Source of the DNA: Pseudomonas sp. RIT409
GTDB lineage: Bacteria > Pseudomonadota > Gammaproteobacteria > Pseudomonadales > Pseudomonadaceae
NCBI RefSeq assembly: GCF_003052515.2
Contig: NZ_QARE02000018.1
Location: 58,438 to 122,437, forward strand
Direction: 5' to 3'
DNA length: 64,000 nt
The notes below the pieces were generated by a model, which worked only from the letters and a program-made list of their open reading frames with translations, searched no databases and was not told where the DNA came from. Below are positions 1 to 7,781 of the stretch, piece by piece. The position numbers were made by a program, and so were the translations under genes. Position 1 is the stretch's first letter. Each line of letters opens with the position of its first letter.

Positions 1-1135
1 ACTCGTTATCGGTGACGTGGCCACCGATGATCACCAGGTTGCGAGTGATCGCGGCGGGCGAGGTCGAATAGTAGCCGCCCGCCGTAAACGGACCGATGTT
101 GGCACGCAGGTCGACAGCACCTTTGTTGGCGAAATCTTCGCACACCTTGCCGGTGTCAGCGTTCAATGCAATCAGACGGGCATCGGCGGTCGGCAGGTAG
201 AGGCGACGAGGGCAAGCGGTCGCCACGGCCTGGCCGGCGTCTGACAACGCAGCAGCCGGCGCGCCGACATCGGATTTGGCGTAGGCGTCTTCGTCATAGT
301 ACGAAACACCTCGGCAGGTCATGTGTGCCCAACCGGTGAAATTCTTCGCACCTTCCCTGGAGATCTGAGGGTCGTAGGACCAGATCGTCTTGCCCGTGTC
401 AGGGTCCAGCGCAAGCACCTTGCTGTGTGGGGTGCAGGCGTAGATCATGCCGTTGACCTTTAGCGGGGTGTTTTCGTTGGTCAGCTCCACCGGGTCTTCG
501 GCTGTTGGCAAATCGCCGGTGCGAATGCGCCAGGCTTCCTGAAGCTTTCCGACGTTTTCAGGGGTGATCTGCTTCAGTGGCGAGTAGCGGTTGCCATGCT
601 CGGAACGGCCATAAGCTTGCCAGTCGCCTTCCGGCATTGGCTGCGGGTCGTACGCCACGCCTGCATCGTCGCGATCCAGCTTGCCCTTGATCTCGCCAGG
701 GTTGGTGAACTGACTGGCAATCGCGGTGAGGCCAGCCAGCACCACGGCAATGCTCAGCGCAGCCGTTGGCAGACCGCCCGGTTGGCCACGCAGCACCGGT
801 CGGCGGAACCAAGGCAGCAACATGACGACGCCGAGTACGAACCACAGCGACAGGCGTGGCACCAACTGCCACCAGTCCAGGCCGACTTCCCACAATGCCC
901 AGACCGTGCTGAGGAACAACACGATGGCAAAGACACCCAGCGCGGCGCGGCTGCCTTTGATCAGCAGTGCACCTGTGAGAATGAAGCCGATACCCGCGAG
1001 CAGGTAATACAGCGACCCGCCCAGTGTCAGCAGTTTGATACCCCCGGCCAGCAAGGCCAGGCCCATGATAAGAATCACCAGTCCGAGCAGGCTCGGTAAC
1101 CGGCGGCCCCTACTGAAAGCACCGTCAGTGCTCAT
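1..1135 (-). CDS. gcd: Membrane-bound PQQ glucose dehydrogenase, N-terminal part (3' end outside window)
   Basis: Quinoprotein that oxidises glucose to gluconolactone in the periplasm and passes electrons to ubiquinone. The reading frame is open from the ATG at 1135 to the window edge, about 378 codons of a protein usually near 800. The translation begins MSTDGAFSRGRRLPSL and has about five hydrophobic segments in the first ~140 residues (the membrane anchor). The quinoprotein beta-propeller follows, with GDWQAYGRSEHGNRYSPL and repeated GKTIWSYDP-like blades. A GGAG lies upstream of the start. It sits directly downstream of the oprB porin on the same strand, an arrangement I recall from P. 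putida, so the porin delivers glucose to this enzyme. The C-terminal PQQ and calcium ligands are outside the window and could not be checked. Confidence 0.95.
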   Translation of the reverse strand, partial: MSTDGAFSRGRRLPSLLGLVILIMGLALLAGGIKLLTLGGSLYYLLAGIGFILTGALLIKGSRAALGVFAIVLFLSTVWALWEVGLDWWQLVPRLSLWFVLGVVMLLPWFRRPVLRGQPGGLPTAALSIAVVLAGLTAIASQFTNPGEIKGKLDRDDAGVAYDPQPMPEGDWQAYGRSEHGNRYSPLKQITPENVGKLQEAWRIRTGDLPTAEDPVELTNENTPLKVNGMIYACTPHSKVLALDPDTGKTIWSYDPQISREGAKNFTGWAHMTCRGVSYYDEDAYAKSDVGAPAAALSDAGQAVATACPRRLYLPTADARLIALNADTGKVCEDFANKGAVDLRANIGPFTAGGYYSTSPAAITRNLVIIGGHVTDNE

Positions 1136-1255
1136 AGTTTCGTACTCCGTAACGATTTAGTGGTTGACGCCAATCCCTTTGTCGCGTTCTGGCTTTGAAG
1201 CCATCGCCTTCACGCTAGTTCCTCAAAGGGAATACAGAAAGGTTCGTCAGAGCGA

Positions 1256-2620
1256 TCAGAACGAGGACTGGACCTTGAGACCCGCCACCAGCGCATCGTC
1301 CACCTGGCTCACGCCCCCGGGATGACGGATGAACTGCAGGTTGGGACGCACGGTGAGCCACTTGGCCACGTGGACCCCGTAGTAGAGCTCTGCGTTGTAT
1401 TCGGTGTCCTGCACGGGCAGGTAGGCCGGGTCGCTGTAATCACTGGCGCCACTGACCTGATTTTGCAGGTGGATGTTCTTGCGATAAGCGGGGTTGACGT
1501 GAAGGCGGCCGATGGCCAGGCCAAGGTCATCTTTCGGACGAGCGTCGAACGGACCGGTGTAGGTCGCACCCAGCGCAACGTAGTTGTCGATCATGTTGGT
1601 TTTCTTGTCGTGCACTGTGCCGTTGGCGAACAGGCTCAGGCCTCGGCTGTCATCGCTGGCCTGGCGGGTGACCTGCTGGCGCAAGGTCAGCCACATGCCA
1701 TGCTTGCTTGACGATGAGGCGTAACCTTCACCGCTCAGTGCCGCGTAACGGCCATCGCTGTCTTTGTAGACGTCGCTGCTGTCTGCGCTGCTGTAGTAAT
1801 ACCCAAAGCGGTACTCGCCGGGCAGGTCGTTGATTCTCGGAGACCATACCAGTTCGACCGGCAGCACGGCGCCTTGCGTACCGCTGCCGCTGAGTTTGAA
1901 GTGATTGCCGTTTTCCAGGTTCGACGGATTCTGTTCGAAGGCGCCGACCTGCACGAACAGGGCGGGGGTGAGCTGGTATTTCACACGCATCGCCCACTGG
2001 CTGATCGGCCAATTGTACCAGATGCCGCCACCCCAGTTGCCGACCTGCGAGCCGCAAAACGCGAGGTTCTGGAAGTCGCACGGAAACGTGTTGAAATCCT
2101 CCCCTTCGTTGAACCGGCCGACTTTAATGCTCAGCGCCTGATCGAGGAATTTCTGCTGGTACCACAGGTCGGTGAGCCGGGTGACACTGCCTCGCCCCCA
2201 GACTTCCTGGGAAGACGAGATCGTGCCAGTGCGCGGGTCAGATACCCGGTCGTTGCTGATGTTGTCGCCGTTGCGGTTGGTCAGCGTCAGTTGGACCTCT
2301 GCGTCGTGCCAGCCAAGGATCTTCTGCAGATCCAGGTGTGCGCCGAGGGCGAATTGATCGCTGTAACGGGTGGCTTTGTCATGGTTATAGCCGCCATGCA
2401 GATTCGAACCGACTTCGATGACTGTCTCGAGCTTGAAGTCATACCCCTCTTGCGACAGCGCGGTGCGCTTGCCATTCCAGTCGCCCAGCATCCATGGCGA
2501 TTCAGTGTCGAACGCGGGGGCGGCGTGGGCGCAGGTCGTCAACGCCAGGGTGGCAAGAACAAACAGATGGCGAGGACTCAAGGAGCGCGGCAGGGTGCGA
2601 TGTATCGAGTTCGAGTGCAT
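1256..2620 (-). CDS. oprB: Carbohydrate-selective porin OprB
   Basis: Outer-membrane porin for glucose and related sugars. The 454-residue protein has a signal peptide (MHSNSIHRTL to about CAHAA, then PAFDTES) and a mature part of amphipathic strands ending in aromatic Phe (KVQSSF), as outer-membrane barrels do. The motif SPWMLGDWNGKR near the mature N terminus is characteristic of OprB. An in-frame start exists 27 codons upstream, but the ATG at 2620 gives a proper signal peptide and has AGAAGA upstream. Divided from gcd by 120 bases on the same strand, so the two probably work together in periplasmic glucose use. A LacI-type palindrome lies about 90 bases upstream of the start. Confidence 0.93.
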   Translation of the reverse strand: MHSNSIHRTLPRSLSPRHLFVLATLALTTCAHAAPAFDTESPWMLGDWNGKRTALSQEGYDFKLETVIEVGSNLHGGYNHDKATRYSDQFALGAHLDLQKILGWHDAEVQLTLTNRNGDNISNDRVSDPRTGTISSSQEVWGRGSVTRLTDLWYQQKFLDQALSIKVGRFNEGEDFNTFPCDFQNLAFCGSQVGNWGGGIWYNWPISQWAMRVKYQLTPALFVQVGAFEQNPSNLENGNHFKLSGSGTQGAVLPVELVWSPRINDLPGEYRFGYYYSSADSSDVYKDSDGRYAALSGEGYASSSSKHGMWLTLRQQVTRQASDDSRGLSLFANGTVHDKKTNMIDNYVALGATYTGPFDARPKDDLGLAIGRLHVNPAYRKNIHLQNQVSGASDYSDPAYLPVQDTEYNAELYYGVHVAKWLTVRPNLQFIRHPGGVSQVDDALVAGLKVQSSF

Positions 2621-2988
2621 GAACGTGTGATTCTTCTGAGGGTGTGAAGACAACGCAGATTGGCCACTGCGTCGATAAGCCGCGAGAGAACGGCTTGACA
2701 CGTTAGCGAATGAAACGTTTCAGCCTGCGGCCGGGCGCGATGATAGGGCCCTAACGATTTTTAGAAAAGTCGATTTTGCGACATGAATAGTTACGGATGA
2801 CGCAACAGTCCATTTTTTTGAGACAGCGCTGTCCCTCAATGCTTATTGGATCCAGATGGGGTGGGCAGGCGTGGAAGCTGCGGGCAAACGTTACGGATGA
2901 CGTACAGATGAGAGCGCAACTTATGCGTGAGAGCCGGGCGTGGCCGACTCCCACACGATGGCTGCCCTGTGGTGGGCGGCGGATGAAC
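2621..2988. other. Intergenic region between oprB and znuD with repeats
   Basis: No gene is seen in these 368 bases. They contain the palindrome at 2711-2722, a second short palindrome TAGGGCCCTA at 2744-2753, and a 13-base direct repeat GTTACGGATGACG at 2790-2802 and 2890-2902, exactly 100 bases apart. The region must hold the oprB promoter. No function is known to me for the 13-mer. Confidence 0.5.
2711..2722. promoter_or_regulatory. LacI-family type operator upstream of oprB
   Basis: TGAAACGTTTCA is a perfect 12-base palindrome about 90 bases before the oprB ATG. Sites of the form TGAAAC...GTTTCA bind LacI-family regulators of sugar metabolism, for example Cra/FruR and, with two more central bases, PtxS. 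Which regulator acts here is inferred only from the motif and the carbohydrate context. Confidence 0.5.
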
Positions 2989-5019
2989 CTAGAACGTTGT
3001 GCGTAAGCCGACCTCGACGCTGCGTCCTTGGGCAGGTGCAATGTCACGCAGGATCGAACTGGCATACCGGACGGTTTGGTTGGTCAGGTTCTCGCCATTG
3101 ACGAACGCCAGCCACTGACTACCGCCGAGCTTGAACGTATAGCCCGCACTGGCGCCGAGGGTGGTGTAACCGTCGGTGCCCGTTTCGTTGTCTGGTACTC
3201 GACCTTGGGACGCGGCATGCTCCACGTCGATGCGGGCTTGCCAGTCATTCAGCTCCCAAAGCAGGCCTGTGTTCAAACGCAGCGGTGCGATGCGAGGCAG
3301 TGCTTCACCCGTGTCCAGATTCTTCGCGCGGGTGTAATCACCTGACAGTTCCAGCGCGAATTTCCCATATCGGTTCTCACCCAGTTTCCAGTGATCCTGT
3401 GCCTCGAATCCTGCAAAGCGCGCACGCACGCCGGAGTAGGTGTATTCGGGAATGCCGTCAGGGTCCTCTTCTCCGTCTTCATTGAGCGTGCGACCCGTGC
3501 CCAATAACCCGATGTAATTGGAGAAATGGCTATAGAACACCCCGAAGCTGCCTTTGTGAGTTCCGTTGTCGAAGCGCAGTGCAAGGTCGCTGGAGACGGC
3601 TTTCTCTTTAGAAAGGTCCGCATCCCCCACTTCATAAGTGCCGGTGGCGACGTGAGCGCCATTGGCATACAGCTCATAGAACGTCGGCGCGCGCTCTGTG
3701 TAACCGAGGGTAGCCGCCAGCGACCAAATCGGTGTCAGCGTGTACACCGCGCCGGATGACAGGCTGCCCGCCGTAAAACTGTTTGAGCGATCCGCATTGG
3801 CGAATCGTTCGTTGCCGTCGCCATTCGGGTCCACGCGGGTGTGTTCCAGGCGGCCTCCCAAGCTGAACTTCAAACGGTCCGTGGCTTGCAGTTCTTCGAG
3901 GATGAACAGCGCACCGGCATCAGTGTCGGTATGCGGGACGAAGGCCTCCTCGCCCAGGGCGGAAAACTCACTGCGGCTTAGTTGTGCCCCGATCACGCCG
4001 TTGAGCGGGCCGATTGGCTGATGCCGTGCTTCGACACGGGCCTCGTAGCCCTTGTTCTTGAAGGTCGTGCCGACTTCACCGTCTTCGATCTCCATGTGTT
4101 TGTACTCGGTGTAGCCGGCATCGAGCTTCACTGAGGTGAAAGGGCCCGACAGGTTGCGGATTTCCGAGGCGAATGCGTAGTGATCCTGCTTCATGCGAAT
4201 GCGCACATCCTGCTCGGCAGGGGACCCGTAGTTCGAATCGTAATTGCTGTAGGAAAGCCCCGCGTAACCGTCGTCCCACGTGTAGGAGCCACCGATTGCG
4301 CCCCCGTCCTGACGGCCATCGCTGTTGCCCAGGCGGTGCTTCTTGTCGTCGCCGTCGGGGTTGCGGGCGCGCTCGTCAGCGGTGCGGGCGTAACCGGGTA
4401 TTTTCAGGTCGTTGAATTCACGGGCGTTCGCGTCCAGGTGCAAGGCGAACGCGCCGTTGCCCGCTTCGAGTCGACCGGCGCTACTGCGCGTGGTGTCCGC
4501 GCCGCCGTAACGCAACTCCCCCGCGCCCTGAATGCCCTGGATCGCTTCGGTAGGAATACGGTTGTCAAAGGTGTTGACCACGCCGCCAATGGCACTGCCG
4601 CCGTAAAGCAGGGCTGCCGGACCGCGAACGATTTCAATGCGGTCGACGTTGACCGGGTCCAGCGGCACGGCGTGATCGTAGGACAGCGATGACGCATCCA
4701 GCGCGCCGACGCCGTTACGCAACAGTCGGATGCGATCGCCGTCCAGGCCACGGATGATCGGTCGACTCGCGCCGGGTCCGAAATAGGACGAGGACACCCC
4801 CGGCTGCTTGTTCAGGGTTTCTCCCAGGCTGCCTTTCTGCTGCAGGGTCAAATCGTCGCCTGTCAGCACGGTACTGGGCGCAGCAACTTGATCGCTGCCC
4901 AGCGGGTTGGCCGTGATGGTCTGCTGTTGCAGTTCGATGGCATAGGCGGGGGAGGCGACCAGCAACGCGGCGGTCAGAGGCGTCAGGCGCCGGAGTCGGG
5001 ATGTAGAAGGGCGGGACAT
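2989..5019 (-). CDS. znuD: TonB-dependent outer-membrane receptor, zinc-uptake (ZnuD) type
   Basis: TonB-dependent receptor of 676 residues that probably imports zinc across the outer membrane. It has a signal peptide ending at about SPAYA, a short TonB-box-like stretch (QQQTITANP), and a plug domain (about 45-150) with the typical IIRGLDGDRIRLL and IEIVRGPAALLYGGSAIGG motifs. A 22-strand-type barrel follows, ending in aromatic Phe (VGLRTTF). The ZnuD assignment rests on general similarity of the plug motifs and above all on the Zur box at 5066-5080, 47 bases before the start codon. No siderophore cluster is nearby, which also argues for metal rather than siderophore uptake. Copper or another substrate cannot be excluded from sequence alone. 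Confidence 0.85.
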   Translation of the reverse strand: MSRPSTSRLRRLTPLTAALLVASPAYAIELQQQTITANPLGSDQVAAPSTVLTGDDLTLQQKGSLGETLNKQPGVSSSYFGPGASRPIIRGLDGDRIRLLRNGVGALDASSLSYDHAVPLDPVNVDRIEIVRGPAALLYGGSAIGGVVNTFDNRIPTEAIQGIQGAGELRYGGADTTRSSAGRLEAGNGAFALHLDANAREFNDLKIPGYARTADERARNPDGDDKKHRLGNSDGRQDGGAIGGSYTWDDGYAGLSYSNYDSNYGSPAEQDVRIRMKQDHYAFASEIRNLSGPFTSVKLDAGYTEYKHMEIEDGEVGTTFKNKGYEARVEARHQPIGPLNGVIGAQLSRSEFSALGEEAFVPHTDTDAGALFILEELQATDRLKFSLGGRLEHTRVDPNGDGNERFANADRSNSFTAGSLSSGAVYTLTPIWSLAATLGYTERAPTFYELYANGAHVATGTYEVGDADLSKEKAVSSDLALRFDNGTHKGSFGVFYSHFSNYIGLLGTGRTLNEDGEEDPDGIPEYTYSGVRARFAGFEAQDHWKLGENRYGKFALELSGDYTRAKNLDTGEALPRIAPLRLNTGLLWELNDWQARIDVEHAASQGRVPDNETGTDGYTTLGASAGYTFKLGGSQWLAFVNGENLTNQTVRYASSILRDIAPAQGRSVEVGLRTTF

Positions 5020-5065
5020 GCAGCAGTTCCTTGGCAGGGTGTGGCTTAGATGATTGGTCTTTTAG

Positions 5066-5080
5066 TGTTATAACATAACA
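5066..5080. promoter_or_regulatory. Zur box upstream of znuD
   Basis: TGTTATAACATAACA is an inverted repeat with arms TGTTAT and ATAACA around AAC. It matches the gammaproteobacterial Zur consensus (GTTATANNATAAC type). It lies 47-61 bases upstream of the receptor start, where bound zinc-loaded Zur would block transcription. Zinc-repressed expression is an inference from motif and position. Confidence 0.8.
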
Positions 5081-5250
5081 TTAAAAATGCAATCACTTTG
5101 AAACCATCGGTTTGCGCCATTGCGTTGTGCCCATCATTCAGCGTGCGGCAGGCAGCGATGCGCCACGGGAACGCTTCACAGCGACCCAACGCTCCGTTAA
5201 GGTGCGCACCTTGCAAGACCGTCCTTCCACCGACCGTACAAAGGCCAGGC

Positions 5251-5478
5251 ATGACCGCACATGACACCCATCCGCTGCACGGCGTGACGCTGGAGCAGAT
5301 CCTCAACCGGCTGGTCGAGCATTACGAATGGTCCGGGCTGGCGGAGCGGATCGACATCAGATGCTTCAAAAGCGATCCGAGCATCAAGTCGAGCCTGACG
5401 TTTCTGCGCAAGACGCCTTGGGCGCGTGAGAAAGTGGAAGCCTTGTATGTGAAGCTGGCGCGCACCAAGCGCTGGTGA
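5251..5478 (+). CDS. VF530 family (DUF2132) small conserved protein
   Basis: A 75-residue protein beginning MTAHDTHPLHGVTLEQIL and containing the conserved blocks HYEWSGLAERI, CFKSDPSIKSSLTFLRKTPWAR and VEALY. This is the whole length of the VF530 family, a small helical fold for which DNA binding has been suggested. A longer in-frame start exists 51 codons upstream, but the family length and AGG at 5243-5245 support the ATG at 5251. It is 10 bases ahead of the next gene and probably cotranscribed with it. The physiological role is unknown. Confidence 0.85.
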   Translation: MTAHDTHPLHGVTLEQILNRLVEHYEWSGLAERIDIRCFKSDPSIKSSLTFLRKTPWAREKVEALYVKLARTKRW

Positions 5479-5488
5479 GTCAGACGAC

Positions 5489-6154
5489 GTGAAGGCCCTC
5501 CCTGAAACCCCGCTGCACCTGCCCACTGGACAGCGTCGTTACGCCACAATCGCTGCATTGCTGGGCTGGTTTGCGTTGGCCGTGCAGTTGTATCTGGTGC
5601 TATGGGGGCGGTGGAGCGATCAGGCCAGCCTGATGGGAGGGCTGGTCAAGTTCTTCAGTTTTTTCACCGTGCTGACCAACAGCCTAGTGGCAGTCGCATT
5701 GAGCTGTGCGGCCTCCTCGCGGAACTCGGCGGGGCATCGTTTTTTCAAGTCGCCGGTGGTCTGCGGCGGTATCACCACCAGTATTGTGCTGGTGAGCATT
5801 GCCTACAATCTGCTGTTGCGACACTTGTGGAGCCCCGAGGGCTGGCAGAGGCTTGCCGATGAGCTTTTGCACGACATCATGCCGTTGGCGTTCCTCGCCT
5901 ACTGGTGGCTGTACGTGCGCAAGGGGCAACTGCGTGTGAAGCATTTGCTGCTCTGGATGGCCTATCCCGTCGTGTACTTCGGCTACCTGCTCCTGCGCGG
6001 CAGTGCTCTGGGGGATTACGTTTACCCGTTTCTGGACATCGGTACGCTGGGCGTGAAGCAGGCGTTGATCAATGCATTCGGGGTCTTGGGGGGATTCATC
6101 GGAATCGGCGCGGTGATCGTGTTGATCGATCGCGTTCGGGGCACGCAGCAGTAG
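5489..6154 (+). CDS. Pr6Pr family integral membrane protein
   Basis: A 221-residue protein with six hydrophobic segments, at about 20-40, 50-70, 88-108, 124-140, 150-166 and 192-212. The segment KFFSFFTVLTNSLVA and the conserved HDIMPLAFLAYWW match the Pr6Pr (predicted six-transmembrane) family, distantly related to FAR-17a/AIG1. The start is GTG at 5489; the next ATG in frame is inside the second membrane segment. The ribosome site is weak, so translation may be coupled to the VF530 gene ending 10 bases before. No reaction is established for bacterial members. Confidence 0.75.
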   Translation: MKALPETPLHLPTGQRRYATIAALLGWFALAVQLYLVLWGRWSDQASLMGGLVKFFSFFTVLTNSLVAVALSCAASSRNSAGHRFFKSPVVCGGITTSIVLVSIAYNLLLRHLWSPEGWQRLADELLHDIMPLAFLAYWWLYVRKGQLRVKHLLLWMAYPVVYFGYLLLRGSALGDYVYPFLDIGTLGVKQALINAFGVLGGFIGIGAVIVLIDRVRGTQQ

Positions 6155-6206
6155 CGCTGCGCAGTCATCACGGGGGCGTCATCGCGGCCCCCGAAATGCA
6201 GGCGGG

Positions 6207-6980
6207 TCATTCCTCGTCCGAGTCGTCCAGCCGCCAGTAACCGGCGGCTTTGACGGCCGCTTCGTCGAGCTTCAGTTCGTCCAGCAACACACGGCGTACC
6301 TTGCGCGACAACGCAGATTCCATCGCGACCCAGGCATACAGGCTGCCTTGCGGCAACGTCAGGTTGCGTGTCACGTCCAACAGATTTCCTTCACTGCGCA
6401 GCACCCAGATCACTTCAACCTGCGCCTCACTGGGCAACGGCTGGCGCTCGGCGGCGTCTTCGATTTCCACCACGACGCACGCACGACGGTTGGCGGGCAG
6501 TCCTTCAAGGCGCCTGCCAATGGCGGGAAGGGCGGTCTCATCCCCGATCAGCAGGTAGCTGTCGAACATGTCCGGCACGATCATCGAACCCCGAGGGCCG
6601 GCGATGTGCAGGAACTGCCCGGGCGCGGCTTGAGCCGCCCAGGTGGCCGCCGGCCCGTCGCCGTGCAGGACGAAATCGATATCCAACTCGCCGGTTTCGG
6701 GGTCGTATCGACGCGGGGTGTAATCACGCATGGCCGGACGCGGGCCGTCCGACGCTTTAGGGCCGGGGGTGAAGGTTTCCAGCGCGGCCTGTTCTTCGGC
6801 GGTTGTCGCGAACAGCAACTTCACATGGTCATCGGTGCCCAGGCTGACGAAGCCCGCCAATTCCGGCCCGTGCAGGGTGATGCGCCGCATCCGTGGAGTC
6901 AGATCGGTGACTCGTAGCACTTGCAGTTTGCGGCGTTTGATCTCGTGACTGACGCGGTGGATCGATAGCTGTGAATTCAT
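6207..6980 (-). CDS. Siderophore-interacting FAD-dependent ferric reductase (YqjH/ViuB-like)
   Basis: A cytoplasmic NADPH:ferric-siderophore reductase of the SIP family, 257 residues. The N-terminal FAD domain includes RDYTPRRYDPETGELDIDF (the RxYT flavin motif); the following VLHGDGPAATWA is also typical. The C-terminal NAD(P)-binding domain has LLIGDETALPAIGR and ends GYWRLDDSDEE. It overlaps the preceding PadR-type regulator by four bases (ATGA), so the two are translated together. In E. coli the homologous yqjH is controlled by the neighbouring nickel-responsive regulator YqjI, and this gene pair looks like the operon version of that system. The natural iron substrate is not known from sequence. 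Confidence 0.88.
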   Translation of the reverse strand: MNSQLSIHRVSHEIKRRKLQVLRVTDLTPRMRRITLHGPELAGFVSLGTDDHVKLLFATTAEEQAALETFTPGPKASDGPRPAMRDYTPRRYDPETGELDIDFVLHGDGPAATWAAQAAPGQFLHIAGPRGSMIVPDMFDSYLLIGDETALPAIGRRLEGLPANRRACVVVEIEDAAERQPLPSEAQVEVIWVLRSEGNLLDVTRNLTLPQGSLYAWVAMESALSRKVRRVLLDELKLDEAAVKAAGYWRLDDSDEE

Positions 6981-7570
6981 ACGGACTGCTCCCCCGTTAC
7001 GTTAGGGCCATCGGCAACGGCCTTGGCGGTTTCGTTCAAGAGGTCGCGTACCCGAATGATTTCGTCCGGCGTCCAGCGACCGTGGTGCATCTGCAGGGCA
7101 TGGCGCAGATTGTGGACGGCCTCGTGAATTTCCGGCGGGCGGTCGTGGCCGCGTAGCGAGCGCTTACTGACCTCGATGCGCATCTTCACGCCGTCCAGTG
7201 CCACCGTCTGTTCGGCGAGACTCTGTTGACCGGCTTCGGTAATGGCATAGCGTTTCTTGCCCCCTTCCGCATCGCCGGTGATCAGTTCGCTTTCTTCAAG
7301 AAAGGTCAGGGTGGGATAGATCACGCCAGGGCTCGGGCTGTAGGCCCCGTCGAACAGGCCTTCGATTTGGCGGATCAGGTCGTAGCCATGGCAAGGCTGA
7401 TCGGCGATCAATGCCAGCAGCAGCAATTTCAGGTCGCCGGGTGCGAATACCCGAGGTCCGCGCCCACCGCGTTCACGGCCGGTGCGCTTTTCAAAGCCGT
7501 CCCGACCGTCGCCGTGGTCGCCGAAATGTGGACGGTGGTGATGGGGGTGGTGGTGTGAGTGGTCTCTCAT
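6977..7570 (-). CDS. PadR-family regulator with His-rich N terminus (YqjI-like)
   Basis: A 197-residue transcriptional repressor. Residues 4-20 are a histidine-rich metal-binding tail (SHHHPHHHRPHFGDHGD), as in E. coli YqjI. Then comes a PadR winged helix (about 42-115: LKLLLLALIADQPCHGYD, PGVIYPTLTFLEES, GGKKRYAITEAG) and a helical C terminus. It is the first gene of the operon with the ferric reductase. A perfect 16-base palindrome lies 34 bases upstream of the start and is the likely operator for autoregulation. Sensing of nickel or iron is inferred from the E. coli homologue and the His tail; the direct ligand here is untested. Confidence 0.85.
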   Translation of the reverse strand: MRDHSHHHPHHHRPHFGDHGDGRDGFEKRTGRERGGRGPRVFAPGDLKLLLLALIADQPCHGYDLIRQIEGLFDGAYSPSPGVIYPTLTFLEESELITGDAEGGKKRYAITEAGQQSLAEQTVALDGVKMRIEVSKRSLRGHDRPPEIHEAVHNLRHALQMHHGRWTPDEIIRVRDLLNETAKAVADGPNVTGEQSV

Positions 7571-7594
7571 CTTTTGTCATCTCTCGTTACGTTT

Positions 7595-7619
7595 AGATAT
7601 ACCTTAAGATATATCTTAA
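7595..7619. promoter_or_regulatory. Palindromic operator upstream of the PadR/ferric reductase operon
   Basis: TTAAGATATATCTTAA at 7604-7619 is a perfect 16-base palindrome, and an additional AGATAT half lies at 7595-7600. The AT-rich ATAT core is typical of PadR-family operators. It sits 34-49 bases before the regulator's ATG, a position suited to repression. Confidence 0.65.
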
Positions 7620-7694
7620 TCGAGCTGCAAGAGGCGCTAAGACGAACGGTTCTCTTTCGGCATTGGCAAACATCTTGGGTTGGAATGGAAGCCT

Positions 7695-7781
7695 GTAGGA
7701 GCGCGCTTGCCCGCGATGACCTTCTGCCCGTCAGTACATTTAGCGCAGACGGACTGCAATCGCGGGCAAGCGCGCTCCTAC
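7695..7781. repeat. REPIN (inverted pair of REP sequences)
   Basis: An 87-base element formed by GTAGGAGCGCGCTTGCCCGC at the left, its inverse complement at the right (7762-7781), and about 47 bases of unrelated middle sequence. It forms a long hairpin. The right arm overlaps the last bases of the penicillin-binding protein gene and supplies its stop codon. Confidence 0.9.
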
